Of a stretch of 11,638 nt of DNA, positions 6,621 through 11,638 are shown in pieces. The notes under the pieces were generated by a model. It searched no databases. It was not told where the DNA came from and saw nothing but the letters and a program-made list of their open reading frames with translations. A program made the translations under genes and the position numbers. The stretch's first letter is position 1. Every line of letters starts with the position of its first letter. The stretch spans positions 6,199-17,836 of the forward strand of contig QHRC01000082.1 in the NCBI GenBank assembly GCA_003219995.1. Reading direction: 5' to 3'. This stretch comes from Verrucomicrobiota bacterium (GTDB lineage: Bacteria > Verrucomicrobiota > Verrucomicrobiia > Chthoniobacterales > UBA10450).

Positions 6621-7127
6621 TCACGGTTCCCAATCCTGATACGCATGGTGAGCGCCCATCTCTAAGTTGGTCTTTCCCGGTGAATGTCGTTCCAGCTGCG
6701 TGGCCAGCCATTGAAACCACTCAAAAGTTTTCTGTGAACCGCTGCGCCGGCGTTCTTCTTCAACGTAGGGCCGCAATTTCCGCCAGGCGAGACGAACCGT
6801 GCCCCCCACCAAATCCCCTACCACACGTAAGGGAACAATTCGGGCGTAAACCGAATATCCAAGGCCCTCCAAAATTACTCCAACTGAGTGGGCGGCATTC
6901 AGCACACCTGCGTCGGCTTCGATCGCCGAAGCGTTCGAGCCATCCGGGATACTGTGCACCACAATCATCGACCTCATCCATTCTGGCGACAAAATCGCCT
7001 GGACGGCAGCGTAAGCCGCACGTTCTTGCCGCGCCTGTCGCGATCGCTGTGCTTCGACCAGGCCGAAAGCGACCCCTGTGATAACGGTGAGCGCGGTCGC
7101 CACGTTGGCAATTGTACTGAGCTCCAC
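6621..7127 (-). CDS. DUF4760-like membrane-anchored protein of unknown function
   Basis: This 168-residue protein has one N-terminal hydrophobic segment (about residues 5-25, ending GVAFGLVEAQ) followed directly by an Arg/Gln-rich stretch, which suggests a membrane anchor with the rest in the cytoplasm. The body has the pattern LEGLGYSVYARIVPLRVVGDLVGGTVRLAWRKLRP split by family-like features: a helix with LEGLGY, a VVGDLVGG turn, then WRKLRPYVEEER and FEWFQWLA. This is similar to what I recall of DUF4760, a family without known function. The start is GTG at 7127, with GGGGAAG about nine bases upstream. It follows the terminator of the secreted paralogs and leads into the aminotransferase gene after 37 bases. 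Function cannot be stated. Confidence 0.7.
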   Translation of the reverse strand: MELSTIANVATALTVITGVAFGLVEAQRSRQARQERAAYAAVQAILSPEWMRSMIVVHSIPDGSNASAIEADAGVLNAAHSVGVILEGLGYSVYARIVPLRVVGDLVGGTVRLAWRKLRPYVEEERRRSGSQKTFEWFQWLATQLERHSPGKTNLEMGAHHAYQDWEP

Positions 7128-7159
7128 ATCTGTATTCTTCCCCAGAAGCAGAAAATGAA

Positions 7160-7190
7160 AAGCCGCAGGATTCAGTGCACCCTGCGGCTT
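7160..7190 (-). terminator. Terminator of the third secreted paralog
   Basis: The stem aagccgcagg (7160-7169) with cctgcggctt (7181-7190) is a perfect 10 bp with an 11-base loop. On the minus strand it runs into TTTTCATTTTC. It lies 23 bases after the stop codon of the gene ending at 7214 and shares stem and loop sequence with the hairpins at 7655 and 8169. Confidence 0.8.
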
Positions 7191-7213
7191 CGAAAGCAGC
7201 CTTGGGAGGTTGC

Positions 7214-7564
7214 TTATTCCGGAGCAAGCATGACCACACGTGTGACTGTGCGATCCGCGGCGGGTCCAGAAAACTCGAGCCGAACACGGGAGCCCGGCTG
7301 GATTGAACTGGGGCTGATTGGTTTGCCATCGGCGGCGACGTAGGCAATGGCTCGGTCGAGCCGAACGGTCACCGGTTGCGTGCTCGGCGCCGTCTGCACC
7401 GAAATTTTGTCGCCTGGTGCGAAGCTCACCACCGTCATGATGTGAGTTGAATCTAATCGCATCACTTCTGTTTGGGTTGTCGTGGTTTCGCGCGTGATTG
7501 TCGTTTGAGCGATTGCCAGCGGCGACATTAAAGCGCAGGCAAGTATGATAATTCTTCTGGTCAT
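7214..7564 (-). CDS. Small secreted Thr-rich protein, most divergent of three tandem paralogs
   Basis: This 116-residue protein has a signal peptide (MTRRIIILACALMSPLAIAQ, cleavage after AIA or AQ) and then a short Thr-rich stretch (TTITRETTTTQTE). The remaining 75 or so residues are rich in beta-prone residues, with FAPGDKISVQT, then AIAYVAADGKPI, then PGSRVRLEFSG and a closing TVTRVVMLAPE. The order (PGK-like turn, repeated short strands, PGxxVR) matches the two upstream genes, so all three seem to be one family of small exported beta domains. I do not recognise a named domain. The ATG at 7564 has GGGAG nine bases upstream. It lacks the GTVTTYEPGK motif of its sisters and is the most changed copy. 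A hairpin terminator follows at 7160-7190. Confidence 0.78.
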   Translation of the reverse strand: MTRRIIILACALMSPLAIAQTTITRETTTTQTEVMRLDSTHIMTVVSFAPGDKISVQTAPSTQPVTVRLDRAIAYVAADGKPISPSSIQPGSRVRLEFSGPAADRTVTRVVMLAPE

Positions 7565-7654
7565 CTTAATTCTCCCTTCTGGATGTAATAGCTCCTATTT
7601 AACGTTCGCGGCACCACCCCACGGCGGATGTCACAGAAAAAACGGAAACAAAAT

Positions 7655-7681
7655 GCCAGAGGATTCAGGGAACCCTGCGGC
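7655..7681 (-). terminator. Degenerate terminator of the middle secreted paralog
   Basis: This hairpin has the same loop (attcagggaac) and right arm (cctgcggc) as those at 7160 and 8169, but its other arm, gccagagg, pairs at only six of eight positions. On the minus strand it is followed by TTTTGTTT. It lies 25 bases after the stop codon of the gene ending at 7707. It is probably a weakened copy that lets some transcription through. Confidence 0.5.
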
Positions 7682-7706
7682 TTTAAGTTTGCGAACTTAT
7701 GCTCGC

Positions 7707-8024
7707 TTAATCTTCGTCAACGATCACACGCTCGGCAGCGTGGGTCTGCCCTCTCGCACCGTAAACTATCACGCGCGTTCCGGGCCTGATCAGATGTTCG
7801 TCGATTTTTCTCCCCGCTTTATTGACGTAATGGACCGTCTTGCCAAGTACGTAACTAATCGGATTGTCTGCCCGTTCTCTGCGAACCACGATTCTTTTAC
7901 CAGGTTCATAAGTGGTTACGGTGCCGTGCGTGCTCGTAGTGGTTTCCGTTGTCGTTGTGCTTGTTTGCGCGAACGCCAGTGGAGCAACCAGTGCGCAAGC
8001 CAAAGCAATAATTGTCTTTTTCAC
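7707..8024 (-). CDS. Small secreted Thr-rich protein, middle of three tandem paralogs
   Basis: This 105-residue protein begins with a signal peptide (MKKTIIALACALVAPLAFAQ) and a Thr-rich linker (TSTTTTETTTSTH). The C-terminal part contains GTVTTYEPGKRIVVRRE, SYVLGKTVHYVNKAG, RPGTRVIVYG and AERVIVDED, a series of short beta strands shared with the gene at 8225-8575. The start is GTG at 8024, with a strong GGGGAGG about eight bases upstream. A 33-base stretch in the signal-peptide/linker region (7944-7976) differs by one base from 8495-8527, which indicates a recent duplication or gene conversion. The gap upstream (8025-8168) shows no other clear site. Export is well supported; function is unknown. 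Confidence 0.8.
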   Translation of the reverse strand: MKKTIIALACALVAPLAFAQTSTTTTETTTSTHGTVTTYEPGKRIVVRRERADNPISYVLGKTVHYVNKAGRKIDEHLIRPGTRVIVYGARGQTHAAERVIVDED

Positions 8025-8168
8025 GATGACGCCTCCCCTTTTTTAATTGTTGATGTTCTATTGAAGCTTCGCGGCTCGCACATTCGACGGACGGCTCTAC
8101 GCAAATTTTTCGTTCCATCCTTTGGTCCACCCCGCAACAGCCTTGTTCGAAGCGACTGGCATTACAAA

Positions 8169-8201
8169 AAAGCCGCAGGATTCAGAGAACCCTGCGGCTT
8201 T
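8169..8201 (-). terminator. Intrinsic terminator of the first secreted paralog
   Basis: The stem aaagccgcagg (8169-8179) with cctgcggcttt (8191-8201) is a perfect 11 bp with an 11-base loop. On the minus strand it ends in a run of six T. It is 23 bases after the stop codon of the gene ending at 8225 and is the best preserved of three related hairpins. Confidence 0.88.
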
Positions 8202-8224
8202 CGAATTAAACGACGTGGTGGATG

Positions 8225-8575
8225 TTAATCTTCCACCTGAACGCGCTCAACCACGCGCTTCTCGCCTGTACCGGTGTAATAAACACGCACTTTCTGGCCG
8301 GACCGCAGCGGAGCGGTCACAATCTTGCCCGCGCCATCGACGATTCGTGCCGCGGTTCCGAGCGCGAAGCTCACAGGACCTGCGTCGCTCTTGACCACGA
8401 TCGTCTTCCCGGGTTCGTAGGTAGTCACCGTACCCGCCGAGTAGGTTGTTGTGGTTTCGGTCGTAGTCGCCGGCGCCGCGGCTGTGGTTGTCTGTTCCGT
8501 TGTCGTTGTGCTCGTTTGCGCGAACGCGATCGGCGCGATCATCGCACAAGCGAGTGTAATCATACTCTTTTTCAT
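8225..8575 (-). CDS. Small secreted Thr-rich protein, first of three tandem paralogs
   Basis: This 116-residue protein has a signal peptide (MKKSMITLACAMIAPIAFAQ) and the longest Thr-rich linker of the three (TSTTTTEQTTT, then AAAPATTTETTTT). The folded part has GTVTTYEPGKTIVVKSDAGP, then SFALGTAARIVDGAGK, LRSGQKVRVYYTG and KRVVERVQVED, matching its neighbour at 7707-8024. Such small beta-rich domains behind a flexible Thr linker suggest an exported protein anchored or exposed at the surface, but no catalytic residues can be seen and no named domain was recognised. The ATG at 8575 has GGAGG six bases upstream. It is divergent from purL, with 166 bases between the start codons, and its transcript ends at the hairpin 8169-8201. 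Confidence 0.8.
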   Translation of the reverse strand: MKKSMITLACAMIAPIAFAQTSTTTTEQTTTAAAPATTTETTTTYSAGTVTTYEPGKTIVVKSDAGPVSFALGTAARIVDGAGKIVTAPLRSGQKVRVYYTGTGEKRVVERVQVED

Positions 8576-8741
8576 TCGTGTCCTCCGTTTGTGTTGATGC
8601 CTCAGTCACAGACCGCAGGCATAGGCCATCTACGAAATGCGGCCTTCTTTAATTAGACTGCTCCCGGCGCGTCGCTATTCATCAAATTTCGGCATTTTGT
8701 GCGATTGAGCGCGCGCTCAGATTCGCTAATGTGCCGTATCG
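8576..8741. promoter_or_regulatory. Divergent intergenic region between the secreted paralogs and purL
   Basis: Both flanking genes are transcribed away from this 166-base gap, so it must hold at least two promoters. I could not assign convincing -35/-10 pairs. There is no clear PurR-like operator, no purine riboswitch fold was recognised, and the purL start lacks an obvious Shine-Dalgarno sequence. The short palindrome gcgcgc near 8711 is not distinctive. Confidence 0.5.
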
Positions 8742-11638
8742 ATGGCTCATACAACTCCGAAAGATTTCGCGAGCCCCGATCATTTCGGGGTTGTCGATCC
8801 AACAGTCACTCCCAAGCTGGTGGCAAAGCACGGTCTGACCCCGGAGGAATTCGAGCGCATCAAGAGAATCCTCGGACGCGAGCCAAATTTTACAGAGCTC
8901 GGAATCTTCTCGGTGATGTGGAGCGAGCATTGCTCGTACAAGAACTCGCGGCGCGAGCTGAAAAAATTCCCGACGACCGCTCTGAACATTATCGTCAAAG
9001 CCGGCGAGGAAAATGCCGGGGTCGTCGACATTGGCGATGGCTGGGCGATCGCGTTCAAGATCGAGAGTCACAATCATCCCAGCGCAATCGAGCCGTTTCA
9101 GGGCGCGGCCACCGGCGTTGGCGGAATCATTCGTGACATCTTTACGATGGGCGCGCGGCCGGAGTTTTGCCTCAACTCCCTGCGCTTCGGGCCGATTGCG
9201 GATGGAGGGACGCGCGCAGTCGTGTCCCAAGATTCAATGGCGCCGACGGCCCGCCGCCCTCCAGAAGATCGACAATCACAAATCGCAGCCAACCGCCGTC
9301 TTTTCACCGGCGTCGTCTCCGGCATCGCCCACTATGGCAATTGCATCGGCATCCCGACCATCGGCGGGGAGATTTATTTCGACGAAAGCTTCGAAGGCAA
9401 TCCACTCGTCAACGTTTTTTGTCTCGGCGTAATGCGACACGAGCAACTGGCCCGCGGTGCGGCCAGAGGTGCTGGCAATCCTGTTTTTTATGTCGGTGCG
9501 GAGACCGGGCGCGATGGTTTGGCCGGCGCGGCGTTCGCTTCCCGCGAACTGACCGACGAATCGAAGGAAGATCGCCCCGCCGTGCAAGTGGGCGACCCGT
9601 TCAAGGAAAAACTGTTGCTCGAAGCGTGTCTCGAACTTCTCGCGCGCGATGCTGTCGCCGGAATACAGGACATGGGCGCGGCCGGCCTTACCTGTTCGAC
9701 CTGCGAAACTGCAAGTCGCGGTGGCAGCGGCATCGAAATCGATTTGGCCAAAGTTCCCAAACGCGAGTCGGGTATGACCCCGTATGAGATTCTGCTGAGC
9801 GAATCGCAGGAGCGCATGTTGATCATCGCTAAACGCGGAAAAGAAAACGTCGTCCGCGAAATTTTCGACAAATGGGACGTGCCTTGCGCCGAAATCGGCC
9901 GCGTCACGGATGACGGCATGATGCGCGTGCGCAATAACGGCACGATCGCCGCAGAAATTCCCGCGAAACCCCTTGCCGAGGAAGCACCTCTTTATTCCCG
10001 TGAGGCCAGAAAACCCACCGCAGAGATCGCTGAGGACGCTGAGTTACTGAAGAAAATCTCTGCGCTCTCTGCGTCCTCTGTGGTGAACTCGCTTCGTGAA
10101 TTGCTGCGCGATCCAACCATCGCGTCGAAAAACTGGGTCTATCACCAGTACGATCACACCGTGCGAACTGGCACGATTGTGAAGCCAGGCTCGGATGCAG
10201 CTGTCTTTCTCGTCCGTTATGCGAACAAAATTTTGGCGGCAACAACCGATTGCAATTCGCTCTATTGCGCGCTCGATCCGCGCGAGGGTGGCAAAATTGC
10301 GGTTGCGGAAGCCGCCCGCAATCTCACTTGCTCCGGCGCGAAGCCCCTCGCCGTTACCGATAATTTGAATTTCGGCAATCCCTACAAGCCGGAAAATTTC
10401 TGGCATCTGCGCGAAGCCGTCGAAGGCATCGCCGAGGCTTGCCGCGCCTTCAGCACCCCGGTCACCGGCGGCAACGTCTCTCTATATAATGAGAGCCCGG
10501 CCGGAGTGGTCGATCCTACGCCGACTATCGGCATGGTTGGTTTGATCAATAAAGAAGAGCACATCACCACTCAGTGGTTTAAGAACATTGATGATGCGAT
10601 CATTCTCGTCGGCGTTGTCGCTGGAGTCGGTGACCGTGGTGTCGGGATCGACGATTCCGGCTACAGTCTTGGTGGATCGCAATTTCTGAAAGTTTGCCAT
10701 GGAAAAAAGATTGGCCCGCCGCCGCATGTCGATCTAGCCCACGAAATCAAAATTCAAAACGCGGTCCGCGATTTGATTCGCGAAGGACTCGTGGAAAGCG
10801 CACACGATTGCAGCGAAGGCGGTCTTGCGGTTGCCCTCGCGGAGTGCTGTTTCAATCCCGACGGACTTCTTGGCGCAGATATCGATCTTGATGGTGTAGG
10901 GGCGGCTGTGTCAGCCGCAACCAACGAGCGCGTGAGGACACGCGCCACTACGCCTCGGATTTTCTTCAACGAATCGCAATCACGCATCGTCATTTCGGTC
11001 GCGTCGGCAAATCTTGAAAAGACGATGTCGATCTTGCGCGAGCGGGACGTTCCCTTTCGGCGGCTTGGAAAAGTCGGCGGAGATGAGCTTCGGATCCGAG
11101 CCAACAGCGAGACTTTTCGCTGGCCTATCGCCGATCTTCGATTCGTCGGCCGAACGTATCCCGAGTTTGTGAAGCGTGATCCAAACGTCATCTTTGAAGG
11201 CTCGATTCCCGGAAATTATGACCGCTATTTGGGCCCGGCCCTTTTTGAACCATTCGCTAAAGACATCATCGCGCGTTTAAGCGACGAACAACCCGCGAAA
11301 GTTCTGGAAATCGCCTGTGGCACAGGGATTCTCACCCGCCGGCTGCGCGACAGCCTCGCTCCAACGGTGCAAATTGTGGCCACCGATCTCAATCCCGGAA
11401 TGTTTGCCTTCGCCCAGGGAAAATTCCATCCAAACGAAAAGATCGAATGGCACGCAGCCGACGCGGCCGCGCTTCCGTTTCCCGACGGTTCATTCGATGC
11501 GGTCGTCTGCCAATTCGGCTTAATGTTCGTTCCCGACAAGGAGATGGCAATGCGCGAATGCTATCGGGTCCTCACCCGTGGCGGTGTTTTTCTTTTCAAC
11601 GTGTGGGATTCGATCGAGCGCAATCCGATCGGGCAGAT
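8742..11638 (+). CDS. purL: FGAM synthase PurL (small type) continuing in frame into a SAM methyltransferase; 3' end cut by window edge
   Basis: PurL uses ATP and ammonia to turn formylglycinamide ribonucleotide (FGAR) into FGAM, step four of purine synthesis. As a small-type enzyme it needs PurQ and PurS, which are not here. Residues 1-800 align with B. subtilis PurL (742 residues): [11 protein letters not shown] holds catalytic His63, [13 protein letters not shown] is at 106-118, and [23 protein letters not shown] and NESQSRIV follow in order. The excess length comes mainly from residues 151-186 and 719-737, which are repeat-derived. The ATG at 8742 is the first after an in-frame stop (8727); it has no good Shine-Dalgarno sequence. 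No stop occurs before the window ends at codon 965. After ADLR (797-800) the usual PurL tail is missing and a methyltransferase follows. This is either a fusion or the result of a frameshift. Confidence 0.95.
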   Translation, partial: MAHTTPKDFASPDHFGVVDPTVTPKLVAKHGLTPEEFERIKRILGREPNFTELGIFSVMWSEHCSYKNSRRELKKFPTTALNIIVKAGEENAGVVDIGDGWAIAFKIESHNHPSAIEPFQGAATGVGGIIRDIFTMGARPEFCLNSLRFGPIADGGTRAVVSQDSMAPTARRPPEDRQSQIAANRRLFTGVVSGIAHYGNCIGIPTIGGEIYFDESFEGNPLVNVFCLGVMRHEQLARGAARGAGNPVFYVGAETGRDGLAGAAFASRELTDESKEDRPAVQVGDPFKEKLLLEACLELLARDAVAGIQDMGAAGLTCSTCETASRGGSGIEIDLAKVPKRESGMTPYEILLSESQERMLIIAKRGKENVVREIFDKWDVPCAEIGRVTDDGMMRVRNNGTIAAEIPAKPLAEEAPLYSREARKPTAEIAEDAELLKKISALSASSVVNSLRELLRDPTIASKNWVYHQYDHTVRTGTIVKPGSDAAVFLVRYANKILAATTDCNSLYCALDPREGGKIAVAEAARNLTCSGAKPLAVTDNLNFGNPYKPENFWHLREAVEGIAEACRAFSTPVTGGNVSLYNESPAGVVDPTPTIGMVGLINKEEHITTQWFKNIDDAIILVGVVAGVGDRGVGIDDSGYSLGGSQFLKVCHGKKIGPPPHVDLAHEIKIQNAVRDLIREGLVESAHDCSEGGLAVALAECCFNPDGLLGADIDLDGVGAAVSAATNERVRTRATTPRIFFNESQSRIVISVASANLEKTMSILRERDVPFRRLGKVGGDELRIRANSETFRWPIADLRFVGRTYPEFVKRDPNVIFEGSIPGNYDRYLGPALFEPFAKDIIARLSDEQPAKVLEIACGTGILTRRLRDSLAPTVQIVATDLNPGMFAFAQGKFHPNEKIEWHAADAAALPFPDGSFDAVVCQFGLMFVPDKEMAMRECYRVLTRGGVFLFNVWDSIERNPIGQ
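9199..9290 (+). repeat. In-frame extra segment in the N-terminal half of PurL, with hairpin
   Basis: B. subtilis PurL has about nine residues between the FG of SLRFG and the LF that precedes GVVSGI; here there are 36 (residues 151-186), about 27 extra. The DNA contains a hairpin, gggacgcg/cgtgtccc (9207-9214 and 9221-9228, one G-U pair), and outer arms tggaggg (9203-9209) and ccctcca (9257-9263). The edges are approximate. The residues are Arg/Ala/Gln-rich and unlike the rest of the enzyme. Confidence 0.55.
10017..10084 (+). repeat. 68-base imperfect inverted repeat encoding the PurL inter-domain linker
   Basis: Two 27-base arms (10017-10043 and 10058-10084) are complementary at 20 positions, around a 14-base loop. 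Both arms carry versions of ctctgcgtcctctg, a sequence I recall as a common dispersed repeat in environmental bacterial genomes. It is read in frame as residues 426-448 ([13 protein letters not shown] then [10 protein letters not shown]). The linker length, 40 against about 37 in B. subtilis, is hardly changed. Confidence 0.7.
10896..10951 (+). repeat. Two-hairpin REP-like element inside the purL coding sequence
   Basis: The ends GTAGGGGCG (10896-10904) and CGCCACTAC (10943-10951) are inverted at eight of nine bases. Inside are two 7-bp hairpins, 10902-10908/10912-10918 and 10928-10934/10939-10945. It is translated as residues 719-737. B. subtilis PurL has about 17 fewer residues in this loop. 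The element shares the TGTAGnGGCG start and CTnTGTCAGC core with the intergenic copy at 5114-5162. Confidence 0.75.
11169..11638 (+). other. Class I SAM-dependent methyltransferase module, possible separate gene starting at GTG 11169
   Basis: The reading frame of purL continues here into a class I methyltransferase. Motif I is VLEIACGTG (854-862 of the joint frame), the acidic loop is ATDLNPGM (880-887), and [20 protein letters not shown] and [11 protein letters not shown] correspond to the later motifs of Methyltransf_11/25-type enzymes. [21 protein letters not shown] is the usual N-terminal part of this family, split here by no gap, and free-standing members normally begin only about ten residues before it. 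GTG at 11169 would give such a start (MKRDPNV). This GTG overlaps a TGA at 11170-11172 in the next frame, the layout of two coupled genes. The substrate is unknown. Confidence 0.8.

Noticed and set aside
8169..8201. Riboswitch or attenuator, given the conserved loop sequence in three hairpins
   Set aside because: Each hairpin lies just after a stop codon and runs into T residues on the minus strand, so a duplicated terminator explains them better.
9098..9943. Minus-strand open frames opposite purL
   Set aside because: The plus frame is a full PurL with catalytic motifs; the reverse frames show no domain and only mirror its codon use.
10044..10406. Minus-strand open frame of 120 codons with an [15 protein letters not shown] end
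   Set aside because: It is antisense to purL, and the Arg-rich end is the translated shadow of the ctctgcgtcctctg-type repeat, a common source of false hypothetical proteins.

Overview
The window looks like part of a moderately GC-rich bacterial chromosome, most probably a soil-type Verrucomicrobium (Chthoniobacter/Udaeobacter-like). That placement is inference: it rests on the general style of the proteins (small secreted Thr-rich families, a Trp/Tyr-rich secreted protein with a peptidoglycan-binding tail) and on many short palindromic repeats, not on a marker gene. No rRNA, tRNA, CRISPR array, transposase or phage gene was seen.

Layout. Everything from 1 to 8575 lies on the minus strand; purL from 8742 onward is on the plus strand, so 8576-8741 is a divergent promoter region. 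Read in the minus direction from the right, the order is: three small secreted paralogs, each followed by a similar hairpin (8575-7160); a membrane-anchored DUF4760-like protein (7127-6621); a class III aminotransferase (6583-5165); a two-hairpin repeat; transaldolase (5040-4048); an 87-bp element with inverted ends; the tRNA methyltransferase TrmL (3961-3494); two tandem secreted peptidoglycan-binding paralogs (3449-1642) closed by a strong terminator (1594-1625); a LolD-like ABC ATPase (1495-824); and a branched-chain aminotransferase cut by the window edge (772-1).

The most unusual gene is purL. Its reading frame is open from 8742 to the end of the window. It encodes a complete small-type FGAM synthase and then, without a stop codon, a class I SAM methyltransferase. 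At the junction a GTGA motif (GTG in the methyltransferase frame, TGA one frame over) suggests two formerly overlapping genes joined by a small frameshift, although a true fusion or an assembly error is possible. The purL region also carries three stretches that look like palindromic repeats translated in frame: extra residues at about 151-186, an inverted repeat that makes up the inter-domain linker (426-448), and a two-hairpin element in a C-terminal loop (719-737). The last resembles the non-coding element next to the aminotransferase at 5114-5162. This recalls the Rickettsia palindromic elements, which also sit in frame inside housekeeping genes.

Functionally the window mixes housekeeping metabolism (branched-chain amino acids, pentose phosphate pathway, purine synthesis, tRNA modification) with lineage-specific secreted proteins that have expanded by tandem duplication. 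There is no sign that these genes form a single pathway.
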